Shown in pieces: positions 53,576 to 61,036 of a DNA stretch of 64,000 nt. Position 1 is the stretch's first letter, and each line of letters starts with the position of its first letter. The notes beneath the pieces are model-generated. The model made no database searches and was not told where the DNA came from. It was given only the letters and a program-made list of their open reading frames with translations. Where the stretch lies: positions 29,923-93,922 of the forward strand of contig JAVBQK010000057.1 of the NCBI GenBank assembly GCA_031549105.1, given 5' to 3'. Made by a program: the position numbers and the translations under genes. The DNA is from Avichristensenella sp031549105 (lineage in GTDB: Bacteria; Bacillota; Clostridia; Christensenellales; Aristaeellaceae).

Positions 53576-53775
53576 GACGGCCTCCGGCGGCCCAAGGGCT
53601 CTGCCCTTGGGAATCCCGGGAAGGGCTTTGCCCTTTCCAAACCCATGTTGCGCTCACGCGCGGGTAAGGGTGGAGTATATGAGGGATTAAACAACCCCTG
53701 CGTGAGCAGCCATGGGTTTCGAAAGGGCAACGCCCTTCGCGGGGGTCCAGGGGGCAGAGCCCCCTGGCGTCTCCC
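53576..53775. repeat. Nested-palindrome dispersed element, copy 5
   Basis: In the 424-nt gap between divergent genes. Contains CCCAAGGGCTCTGCCCTTGGG, AAGGGCTTTGCCCTT, a centre with ACCCATGTTGCGCTCACGCG and inverted GCGTGAGCAGCCATGGGT, AAGGGCAACGCCCTT and CCAGGGGGCAGAGCCCCCTGG. It ends 9 nt before the ABC-F -35 box. Confidence 0.85.
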
Positions 53776-53784
53776 ACCCCCAGC

Positions 53785-53813
53785 TTGACAACCTCTCCCC
53801 CATGCGCTATACT
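53785..53813 (+). promoter_or_regulatory. Consensus sigma-A promoter for the ABC-F gene
   Basis: Perfect -35 TTGACA (53785-53790), 17-nt spacer, -10 TATACT (53808-53813). This is the strongest promoter match in the window. Confidence 0.75.
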
Positions 53814-53819
53814 AGCCCC

Positions 53820-53933
53820 ATTCCAGGAAAGTGTAGGTACGCCATTACGATGAAGAACCGCTGACCGTCTGCATGTACTCCAGCTGGCCTCGCATGAGGC
53901 GGCTTTGTCTGCATATGGAAAGGGGTTTTCGCT
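53820..53933 (+). promoter_or_regulatory. Possible attenuator leader with uORFs upstream of ABC-F
   Basis: About 114 nt of leader contains a four-codon reading frame (ATG AAG AAC CGC TGA, 53850-53864), a second out-of-frame ATG at 53873 reading across the main start, and a GCCTC-GCAT-GAGGC hairpin (53887-53900) followed by a T-containing stretch. Antibiotic-responsive ABC-F genes often have such leaders; that role here is an inference. Confidence 0.4.
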
Positions 53934-55565
53934 ATGGCGCTTTTGCTTCGCGCGGAAAATTTGCGCGTTCTTTTTGGTATTCGTACTATTTTTGACATTG
54001 AAACAATTGAAATATTCGACGGTGACCGCATCGGCCTTGTCGGCGATAATGGCGCAGGCAAGTCGACGCTGTTGTCTGTTTTGCATGGTGACCGTGCGCC
54101 CGACGAGGGGACTGTGCGCCGCTATGCCGACAGCGCCATTGTGCGCCAGTTCGGCGAGGCGGAAGACGCCCCGGCTGACAGCGCTTTCGCCGCGCGGCTG
54201 CGCGCAAAGGACGATGTGCACGAAGGAATATCCGGCGGAGAGCTGGAGCGGCTGCGCATCGCGCGGGCGCTGTCCATCCGCGCGCCGCTGCTTCTCGCCG
54301 ATGAACCGACGACCAACCTGGACTTCGACGGCGTGGCGCAGGTGCGCAAGGCGCTCTCCGCGCACCGCGGCGCGCTGCTGCTCATCAGCCATGACCGTGC
54401 GCTGCTGGACGACCTGTGCACCGTCATATGGGAGCTTGAGGATGGCAAACTGCACATCTACCCCGGCAACTATACCGATTACCGGGAGCAGAAGGAGCGC
54501 ACACGCGACTTTCAGCGCTTTGAGTATCAACAGTATCGCCAGGAACAGGCACGCCTGCGTGCGGCGATGGCGGAAACAAAAGAAAGCGCCCGCCAGATCA
54601 AGAAGACGCCCAAGCGCATGGGCAACAGTGAAGCCCGCCTGCACAAGCGCGGCGTGGAAGGCGTGCGCGAGAAGGTCGAAAAGAGCGCCAAGGCGATGCA
54701 GAGCCGCATCGACAATATGGAAGCGAAGGAGCGCCCGCGCGAGGACGGGCAGATTCGCATGGCACTGTCGGGGAGGCAGGGTATCACCAGCCAGGCCGCA
54801 GTGCGCGTGGACAATCTGGCGCTACGCGCCGGAGGGCAGACGCTTCTGCAGAAAGCATCCTTTACGCTGGCGACCGGGGCGCGTACAGTATTGGTCGGCC
54901 CCAATGGCTGCGGCAAAACGACGCTGCTGCGCGCCATCCGTGATGAGCTGCCGGGCGTGCGCATCAGCCCTGGCGTCACCATTGGCTGGTTTGGCCAGGA
55001 GACGCTGGATACGCTGGACCTTTCCTTGACGCTGCTGGAGAACGTGATGCGAGACAGCCTGCTGCCGGTACACCAGGCACGTACGCTGATGGCACGCATG
55101 GGGCTGACCGCCGCCGATATGGAAAAGCCTGCCTCCGTGCTCTCCGGCGGGGAGCGCGCAAAGGCGGCGCTGGCCAGGCTGATGGCCTGCGGCGCAACGC
55201 TGCTGCTGCTGGATGAGCCGGGCAACCACCTGGACCTGCGCGCGCTGGAAGCATTGGAGGAAATGCTATCCGCCTATGAAGGCACGATGCTGCTCGTCAG
55301 CCACGACCGCCGTATGATCGACCGCGTCGCCCAGCGCCTGTTGCTGTTTGAAAACGGCGAGCTTTCGTCCTTCGACGGCAACCTGGAAGACCTGGAGCGC
55401 GCTCGCGCGCCGAAGCCCGCCAGCGCGATGGACGAAGATATCCTGCGCATGCGCATGACCGCACTGCTGGCCCGCATGAGCGCGCCGAAAAAGGGTGACA
55501 AGCCCGATGCGCTCACTGCCGAATACGACGCGCTGGCCGAGCAACTGCGCCAGATGCGGAGGTGA
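53934..55565 (+). CDS. ABC-F family ATPase (ribosome-associated)
   Basis: A 543-residue soluble tandem ABC protein without membrane helices. Domain 1 has GDNGAGKST, SGGELERLRI and LLADEPTTNLD; domain 2 has GPNGCGKTT, LSGGERAKAAL and LLLLDEPGNHLD. The roughly 100-residue inter-domain linker (QQYRQEQARLRAAM, IKKTPKRMGNSEARL) is basic and helical, as in antibiotic-resistance ABC-F proteins of the Lsa/Msr/Vga kind, where it reaches the peptidyl-transferase centre. A housekeeping Uup/EttA role is also possible. Strong promoter and long leader favour inducible ribosome protection (inference). AAAGG precedes the ATG. Confidence 0.9.
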   Translation: MALLLRAENLRVLFGIRTIFDIETIEIFDGDRIGLVGDNGAGKSTLLSVLHGDRAPDEGTVRRYADSAIVRQFGEAEDAPADSAFAARLRAKDDVHEGISGGELERLRIARALSIRAPLLLADEPTTNLDFDGVAQVRKALSAHRGALLLISHDRALLDDLCTVIWELEDGKLHIYPGNYTDYREQKERTRDFQRFEYQQYRQEQARLRAAMAETKESARQIKKTPKRMGNSEARLHKRGVEGVREKVEKSAKAMQSRIDNMEAKERPREDGQIRMALSGRQGITSQAAVRVDNLALRAGGQTLLQKASFTLATGARTVLVGPNGCGKTTLLRAIRDELPGVRISPGVTIGWFGQETLDTLDLSLTLLENVMRDSLLPVHQARTLMARMGLTAADMEKPASVLSGGERAKAALARLMACGATLLLLDEPGNHLDLRALEALEEMLSAYEGTMLLVSHDRRMIDRVAQRLLLFENGELSSFDGNLEDLERARAPKPASAMDEDILRMRMTALLARMSAPKKGDKPDALTAEYDALAEQLRQMRR

Positions 55566-55570
55566 GCGGC

Positions 55571-56218
55571 ATGCCTGAATCGATTGAGCGTATGGATGAT
55601 TTCTTTACCGCGCGCGTGGACGGGTACGACACGCATATGTTGGAAAACGTAGTTGGCGCGAAGGAGGCCTATGCCCGTGTCGCGTCACTCTTGCTGGAGG
55701 GCACTGCTTCGCTGCTGGACCTGGGTTGCGGTACCGGGCTGGAGCTTGAGGCTGTATTCGCCCGCTTCCCGGATGTCGCTGTGAATGGCATCGACCTGAC
55801 ACAGGCGATGCTGGATGAGCTTGCCCGCAAATACGCTGGCAAGCGGCTGACGCTGCGGTGCGAGGACTATTTCCAGGCAGACCTGGGCACAGCATGCTTT
55901 GATGCTGCCGTGTCGGTGGAGTCGCTACATCATTTCACGCATGCGCAGAAGCTTGGGCTGTATCGGCGGGTACTGGCGGCACTACGGCCCGGCGGTATCT
56001 ACATTGAAGCAGACTATATGGTCGAAACGCAGACCGAGGAGGACGCGCACTTTGCCGCGCGAGCCGCCCACCTGGATGGGGCGGACGGCTGCTGGCATAT
56101 CGATACGCCGTGTTCAGTGGAGAATCAGATCACAATTCTGCGCCAATCCGGCTTCTGTGTGGTTTCTACAGATCTTAAAATCGGGAGCACGGTCGTCCTA
56201 GTGGCGACACGCGACTAA
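55571..56218 (+). CDS. Class I SAM-dependent methyltransferase
   Basis: A 215-residue UbiE-like methyltransferase with motif I LLDLGCGTGLELEA, motif II NGIDLTQAML and post-I AAVSVESLHHFTH. ATG at 55571 follows GGAGGTG that lies inside the end of the ABC-F gene; a GTG at 55562 has no ribosome binding site. Coupled expression with ABC-F is likely. Substrate unknown; it does not look like an Erm or Cfr rRNA methylase. Confidence 0.85.
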   Translation: MPESIERMDDFFTARVDGYDTHMLENVVGAKEAYARVASLLLEGTASLLDLGCGTGLELEAVFARFPDVAVNGIDLTQAMLDELARKYAGKRLTLRCEDYFQADLGTACFDAAVSVESLHHFTHAQKLGLYRRVLAALRPGGIYIEADYMVETQTEEDAHFAARAAHLDGADGCWHIDTPCSVENQITILRQSGFCVVSTDLKIGSTVVLVATRD

Positions 56219-56995
56219 TCAGCCGCCCATTGCTTCTCGCAGCACACGCAGCGTTTCCGCGCCGTCCACGGCAAAATCGCCCGATGCCTCCGCGCTGACA
56301 CGGCCCGTATACCCCGCCTGCGTGAGCGCCGCGAACACCGCCCGGTAGTCGCAGCCATCGCCGGGTGCTGGATAGCGCCGGCCTTCTGGGTTGGCGACGT
56401 GCACGTGCGCGAGTAGGGCGCCCGCGTCGCACAGCGCGGACAGCGGCTCCTCCTCCAGCGCCATGTGATACGTATCGCCCAGCGCGCGCACGGCAGGCAG
56501 GTCCGTCTCGCGCGTCAGCGCAACAGCCTCTGCAACCAGATGGATCACATTGCTCTCGCGTCTGTTCAGCGGTTCAATGGCGATGACAATCCCATGCCGC
56601 GCCGCAATTTCGCCGCAAATGCGCAGGAAATCGTGAATCTGCGCCATCGCCGCATCCTTATCAAACCCTTCCGGGTAGCTGCGCGCGCCGCCGCTGCCAA
56701 ACACCACCACCTGCACGCCAAACGCCGCCGCGCGCGCCAGCGCCTTTTCCAGGTATGCGGCGATGGCATCGGCATCCACTTGAGGACCTGTTAGCCGGAT
56801 GGACCCCGGGAGAAACACATTCATCGCCTCCACCGGCAGGCCAATCGTCCTTGCCCGTTCAAGCGCGGCGTCAAACTCAGCGTCCGACAGCGCGGCCAGC
56901 GCCGACAGTGCCGGCTCAATGTAATCATACCCCAGCGCCTTGGCCTCCTCCATGCGCGACAGCGGCGCGCAGATTCCCAGTTTCCATGTCTTCAT
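56219..56995 (-). CDS. Sugar phosphate isomerase/epimerase-like TIM barrel
   Basis: A 258-residue xylose-isomerase-like barrel (KLGICAPLSRMEEAKALGYDYIEPAL; VVVFGSGGARSYPEGFDKDAA; IAIEPLNRRESNVI; DTYHMALEEE; HVHVANPEGRRYPAPGDG). The Glu, Asp, His and Glu metal ligands of the family are visible. ATG at 56995 is 7 nt from GGAGG, better than the adjacent ATG at 56998. Its stop directly abuts the stop of the convergent methyltransferase gene. It is divergent to the sulfatase gene; a joint role in sugar catabolism is possible. Confidence 0.85.
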   Translation of the reverse strand: MKTWKLGICAPLSRMEEAKALGYDYIEPALSALAALSDAEFDAALERARTIGLPVEAMNVFLPGSIRLTGPQVDADAIAAYLEKALARAAAFGVQVVVFGSGGARSYPEGFDKDAAMAQIHDFLRICGEIAARHGIVIAIEPLNRRESNVIHLVAEAVALTRETDLPAVRALGDTYHMALEEEPLSALCDAGALLAHVHVANPEGRRYPAPGDGCDYRAVFAALTQAGYTGRVSAEASGDFAVDGAETLRVLREAMGG

Positions 56996-57039
56996 CATAG
57001 TTCCTCCTGCAATGTTGTCCCTTTGCCGCAAGGTTTTTC

Positions 57040-57120
57040 GCGGCGAAGGGCGAACTCATTCTGCGGTGCGAAATCAAAGATTTCGCACCATAGGGGAATT
57101 TCGCGAGAAATTCCCACCGC
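57040..57120. repeat. Paired palindromes in isomerase-sulfatase gap
   Basis: Two perfect hairpins lie in tandem: GGTGCGAAATC-AAA-GATTTCGCACC (57064-57092 region) and GGGAATTTC-GCGA-GAAATTCCC (57094-57116 region). They could be operators, mRNA structures or a short dispersed repeat of a different type from the five larger elements. Confidence 0.55.
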
Positions 57121-57147
57121 TTCCACCAACCAAAGGGGGTTTCACCA

Positions 57148-58575
57148 ATGACAGCCAACAACCGCCCGAACGTGCTGCTGATCATGGCCGACCAGTGGCG
57201 CGGCGACTGTCTCGCGGTGGACGGTCACCCAGACGTGCGCACGCCGTTCCTGGACACGCTTGCAAACAGCGGTGTCCGGTTTGAAAACGCTTACTCCGCC
57301 GTGCCCAGCTGCATCGCGGCGCGCGCGGCAATCCTCACCGGCATGCGCCAAGAGCACCATGGCCGCGTCGGCTACAAGGACGGCATCCGCTGGGATTATG
57401 GGGAGACGCTGCCCAGCTGCTTTACCCACGCCGGATACCAGACGCACTGCGTCGGCAAGATGCACGTGCACCCGTTGCGTGCCCGGCTGGGTTTTGAGAG
57501 CATTGAGCTGCACGACGGCTTCCTGCACTACTACGACTCGCACAACACGCCGCACTATACCCAGCAGACGGTAGCAGACGACTACTGCCACATGCTCGAC
57601 GGCCTGGGACACCGCGCCATCACCGATACCGGCCTGGAGTGCAACGGCTGGCCCGCACGTCCCTGGATGTACGATGAGGCGTTGCACCCCACGCACTGGG
57701 CGGCCACCCGCGCCATCGACTTCCTGCGCCGCAGGGACCGCGACTGCCCGTTCTTCCTGGCAGTCTCGTTCGTCAGGCCACACCCGCCGCTGGATGCGCC
57801 GGAGGCGTACTTTGCGCCGTATCGCCGCCGCAACCTGCGCCCGCCCGTCTGCGGCGGGGACTGGGAAGCGCCCGTGGGCCTCACGCGCTATGACGGCCTG
57901 CACGGTTTCCCGGACGCGGAGTACCAGCGGGAAGCGCAGGAGGGCTACTACGCGTGCATCACACAGGTGGACCACCAGATCGGCCGACTGCTGGCCGCGC
58001 TGAACGCGGATGAGTCACTGGCGAACACCGTCGTGATGTTCATTTCGGACCACGGCGAGATGCTGGGCGACCATAATCTGTTCCGCAAGGCCATGCCCTA
58101 CGAAGGCAGCGCGCACGTGCCAATGCTGCTGAAAGGGCCGGGCATCCCGGGCGGCGTGGTGTCCGGCGATGTGATGGAGCTGCGCGACGTGATGCCCACG
58201 CTGCTGGACGCGGCAGGCCTGCCAATCCCCGCCGCCGTCGACGGCCGAAGCGCGCTGAAGCGGCTTGCGGGTGCGCCGTGGCGCGAATGGATGCACGGCG
58301 AGCATGCCTTTGGCGACCACTCGAATCACTACATCGTCACCAGCCGCGACAAGTACATCTGGTTCTCGCAGTCCGGACGCGAGCAGTATTTCGACCTTGC
58401 AAGCGACCCGGGTGAGCTACACGACGCCATCCAGGACCCGGGCGTGCAGGAGCGCATCGCGTACTTGCGCCAGAAGCTGATCGGTGCGCTGCGCGGGCGC
58501 GAGGAGGGCTACACCGATGGGGAGACACTCACCGCAGGAAGACCCACGCGGGATGTGCTGTCCTTTCTGCTATAG
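57148..58575 (+). CDS. Sulfatase (alkaline-phosphatase superfamily), Cys type
   Basis: A 475-residue type I sulfatase. PNVLLIMADQWRGD is the metal-binding N-terminus; SCIAARAAILTG holds the C-x-A-x-R formylglycine signature with Cys55; SDHGEMLGDHNLF supplies further metal ligands. Without a signal peptide it should be cytoplasmic, acting on imported sulfated sugars, or it may be a phosphonate-hydrolase-like relative. Activation needs an FGE or anSME enzyme, which is not encoded here. The end overlaps the convergent ACT gene by 6 nt. Confidence 0.87.
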   Translation: MTANNRPNVLLIMADQWRGDCLAVDGHPDVRTPFLDTLANSGVRFENAYSAVPSCIAARAAILTGMRQEHHGRVGYKDGIRWDYGETLPSCFTHAGYQTHCVGKMHVHPLRARLGFESIELHDGFLHYYDSHNTPHYTQQTVADDYCHMLDGLGHRAITDTGLECNGWPARPWMYDEALHPTHWAATRAIDFLRRRDRDCPFFLAVSFVRPHPPLDAPEAYFAPYRRRNLRPPVCGGDWEAPVGLTRYDGLHGFPDAEYQREAQEGYYACITQVDHQIGRLLAALNADESLANTVVMFISDHGEMLGDHNLFRKAMPYEGSAHVPMLLKGPGIPGGVVSGDVMELRDVMPTLLDAAGLPIPAAVDGRSALKRLAGAPWREWMHGEHAFGDHSNHYIVTSRDKYIWFSQSGREQYFDLASDPGELHDAIQDPGVQERIAYLRQKLIGALRGREEGYTDGETLTAGRPTRDVLSFLL

Positions 58576-58944
58576 CGCGACGGTGTACCCTGCCTCCGTC
58601 AGCAGCCGGACGGCGTCTTCAAGCCTCGATTCCTTCAGCAGGATGTAGTCCGTGTTGAAGGTGGAGACGGCGAACACGCTGACGCCGCCGGATGCCAGTG
58701 CCGATGTAATGCCCGCCAGGATGCCCACGAGCGAAAAATCCAGCACGCCCTCGATTTTGAGGCAACAAAAACCCGATTCCACATCGGTTGCATCCGGCGG
58801 GATGCGGCCTTGCTCGCAGGCCAGCGACAGCTCGTCTTCCGTATGGGCGAGGAAGACGGGCGGCCGCGACAGGTCCACGCCCGAGAGGCTTGCAATCTTC
58901 GCGACGGCAAACATGCCGTCGAGCCTACGCAATATCAAGCTCAT
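58570..58944 (-). CDS. ACT-domain regulatory protein
   Basis: A 124-residue protein made of a paired ACT fold, like the CASTOR-related ACT proteins of bacteria: the second half (GVLDFSLVGILAGITSALASGGVSVFAVSTFNTDYILL) is diagnostic. Such proteins bind amino acids, but targets are unknown. ATG at 58944 overlaps the upstream GNAT stop by 4 nt; upstream in-frame codons are rejected. Confidence 0.8.
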   Translation of the reverse strand: MSLILRRLDGMFAVAKIASLSGVDLSRPPVFLAHTEDELSLACEQGRIPPDATDVESGFCCLKIEGVLDFSLVGILAGITSALASGGVSVFAVSTFNTDYILLKESRLEDAVRLLTEAGYTVAL

Positions 58945-59516
58945 AAAGCTTTGCGCAGCACGCTGCAAAACCCAAGCGATTTGCGCGCGGTGAAGCCGTG
59001 CTTCTCGTACATGGAGGCGTGCCCATGGAACTGTTCAAAGCAGTCCTTCGCCTCCGTCGCCGGGTATGCTTCTACATAATCATACCCCTCGCCCCGCGCA
59101 TCAGCAATCACCTGCTCCAGCAGGCGCGTGGCGACACCCTGCCGCCGCCTATCCTGTACGACGATGAAGCAGACGACCGCTTTGATCTTCTCGCCACCGT
59201 CATCCTCCCAGAGCCCACGCTCCGCGCGGATGCGCCGGTAAGCCATCTTCTCACCCGCGTTGCACCAGCCGATGACGCGGCCCTCCGCGTATGCGAGATA
59301 CCCCGTCAGTTCACCCCCGTCAATCAGCGAGCGCGCCGAGTCGCGCAGGCCCTGCCGGCCACAACCGTCCATCTGCTTTTCCAGCTCCTCATCAAAGTGA
59401 AAGTATGTACAGTAGCACATCGACCATTCCGGATGGTCGGCAAAGGCATCACGGTCGAAGAACGCGAAGTAATCGTCCACGCGCTCCGGCGACAGCGGAT
59501 GGATTTCCAGCTGCAT
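58941..59516 (-). CDS. GNAT-family N-acetyltransferase
   Basis: A 191-residue acetyltransferase with the acetyl-CoA loop VVQDRRRQGVATRLLEQ and closing YEKHGFTARKSLGF. The N-terminus has a Cys/Trp-rich stretch (PEWSMCYCTYFHF) typical of a Firmicutes subfamily of unknown substrate. Coupled to the ACT protein gene. Confidence 0.87.
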   Translation of the reverse strand: MQLEIHPLSPERVDDYFAFFDRDAFADHPEWSMCYCTYFHFDEELEKQMDGCGRQGLRDSARSLIDGGELTGYLAYAEGRVIGWCNAGEKMAYRRIRAERGLWEDDGGEKIKAVVCFIVVQDRRRQGVATRLLEQVIADARGEGYDYVEAYPATEAKDCFEQFHGHASMYEKHGFTARKSLGFCSVLRKAL

Positions 59517-59549
59517 GGCACATTCTCCCTTTTTAGCATTGTTCCTCTC

Positions 59550-59578
59550 AGTGTACCAAACGCGTTGCCTCCGCGCAA
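59550..59578 (-). promoter_or_regulatory. Predicted promoter of the GNAT-ACT genes
   Basis: Minus strand: TTGCGC (59578-59573), 17-nt spacer, TACACT (59555-59550). It diverges from the diguanylate cyclase promoter with 6 nt between the -35 boxes. Confidence 0.45.
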
Positions 59579-59584
59579 GGGTGC

Positions 59585-59613
59585 TTGTAAACCAGGCTGT
59601 ATTCTGGTATATT
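59585..59613 (+). promoter_or_regulatory. Predicted promoter of the first diguanylate cyclase gene
   Basis: TTGTAA (59585-59590), 17-nt spacer, TATATT (59608-59613). Confidence 0.5.
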
Positions 59614-59654
59614 TACCCATATACTACGTAATACGGGTATGCTTGAGGTGCTGC

Positions 59655-60899
59655 ATGAACGGCTTCAAAAAAGGGGTTCTCAAAAAACAAAAGATTACCG
59701 TGTTTCTTTCAGCCGCGATCTTCTTCGTCATTGTGCTCGGCGTGGTGATCTTCATGAATGTGAAAAACACCGCGGATCTGCGCGCGATCCTGATGGAGAG
59801 CGTAAAGTCGCAGCTTCTATCCATCACAGTAGCCGCGCAGGACATCATCGACCCGGAGGCATTTACAGGGTACAACAGCCTGGAAGACGTGGAGCAGGAT
59901 CAGGAAGCATACGACCTTGTACTTGGCCGCCTGCGGAAGCTCCAGGAGAGCGTGGGTGCGGAGTACATCTATGCGCTCAAGCAGGTGGGCGGCGCCTACT
60001 ATTTTGTGTTTGACACCGATACCGTCGATACCGAGATCTTCATTGACTACGAGCTGTCGCCCGTGCACGAAAGCGCGTTCCTGGGCAAGAGCGCCGTGGA
60101 CGTGATGAATGTGGACGATCTGTACGGCACCTTCAACACCGCGGCGATCCCCTTATGGAAGGACGGGCAGATCATCGGCATCATCTGCACCGACATTGAG
60201 GACAACTACCTCAAGGTGAGCTACGCGACGGAGCTGACGAACACCGTCATCCTGATAGCGACGCTGGTGATCACGATGTCCATTATGATGTACGTGGTGG
60301 TGACATTGATGCGGCGCGTGCGTGAGATGCAGGCGCGGCTGGCGCGCATCGCCCACTACGACACGGTGACCGGCCTGCCAAACCGACAGTACCTGCTGGA
60401 TCATCTGGCGGCAATCACCACGCGCAAGGAAAAGACGCCCTTCGCGCTGCTGTTCATCGACCTGGATAACTTCAAGAAGGTCAACGACAACGCAGGCCAT
60501 GACGCGGGCGATGAATTGCTGCGCCGCATTGCCGAGTATCTGCAGGCATCCCAGGCGGACGCGATGGCCTTCCGCCCGGCAGCGGGCATCCTCAACATCG
60601 CGGCGCGCATCGGCGGCGACGAGTTCGTGCAGATCGTCTCCGGCATCAAGAACGAGGCGGAGGCCGCCAGGTATGCGCACCAGCTGCTGGAGGTGTTCGG
60701 CACGCAGATGCAGAACCGCTATGTGGACAAGTACGGCGTGGGCCTGAGCGTCGGCGTGGCGCTATACCCCTACCATTCGGATAACTTCCATGTGCTGATC
60801 AAGTACGCGGACATCGCGATGTACCAGGCCAAGAAGGCGGGCAAGAACTGTTTCCGGGTGTATGTGGACGAAATGAATCCGGAGGCGGAGCAGGAATAA
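59655..60899 (+). CDS. Membrane diguanylate cyclase (GGDEF), paralogue 1
   Basis: The 414-residue protein has two membrane helices (about 14-34 and 197-218) around a 160-residue extracytoplasmic sensor, then a complete GGDEF domain: HYDTVTGLPNRQYLLDHL, FIDLDNFKKVNDNAGHDAGD and IGGDEF with GGDEF at 320-324. It should make c-di-GMP from two GTP. The I-site positions read GILN instead of RxxD, so product inhibition through it is not expected. An in-frame upstream extension crosses the divergent GNAT gene and is rejected; GAGGTG precedes ATG at 59655. Confidence 0.9.
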   Translation: MNGFKKGVLKKQKITVFLSAAIFFVIVLGVVIFMNVKNTADLRAILMESVKSQLLSITVAAQDIIDPEAFTGYNSLEDVEQDQEAYDLVLGRLRKLQESVGAEYIYALKQVGGAYYFVFDTDTVDTEIFIDYELSPVHESAFLGKSAVDVMNVDDLYGTFNTAAIPLWKDGQIIGIICTDIEDNYLKVSYATELTNTVILIATLVITMSIMMYVVVTLMRRVREMQARLARIAHYDTVTGLPNRQYLLDHLAAITTRKEKTPFALLFIDLDNFKKVNDNAGHDAGDELLRRIAEYLQASQADAMAFRPAAGILNIAARIGGDEFVQIVSGIKNEAEAARYAHQLLEVFGTQMQNRYVDKYGVGLSVGVALYPYHSDNFHVLIKYADIAMYQAKKAGKNCFRVYVDEMNPEAEQE

Positions 60900-60919
60900 C
60901 TGAAGCACAAGACGATCCC

Positions 60920-60956
60920 AAGAGGCCCGGCAGCCATGCCCGGCCTCTTTCTTTTT
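60920..60956 (+). terminator. Rho-independent terminator after diguanylate cyclase 1
   Basis: AAGAGGCCCGGCA-GCCA-TGCCCGGCCTCTT, a 13-bp stem with one mismatch, followed by TCTTTTT. Confidence 0.85.
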
Positions 60957-60965
60957 GAACATCAC

Positions 60966-60994
60966 TTGTCAACATGCATTGTCTGTGATATAAC
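60966..60994 (+). promoter_or_regulatory. Predicted promoter of the second diguanylate cyclase gene
   Basis: TTGTCA (60966-60971), 17-nt spacer, TATAAC (60989-60994). It gives the second paralogue its own transcription unit. Confidence 0.55.
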
Positions 60995-61036
60995 TAATTT
61001 ACATTTTCAACCATAGTAGGTAAGCGGAGGGACAGC

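Noticed and set aside
53502..54644. A 380-codon minus-strand frame running from the ABC-F gene through a repeat
   Set aside because: It crosses the ABC-F gene, its promoter and the palindromic element, and shows no domain.
58998..59654. N-terminal extension of the first diguanylate cyclase
   Set aside because: The 219 extra codons are antisense to the GNAT gene and precede the predicted promoter; the TM helix begins properly at the later ATG.
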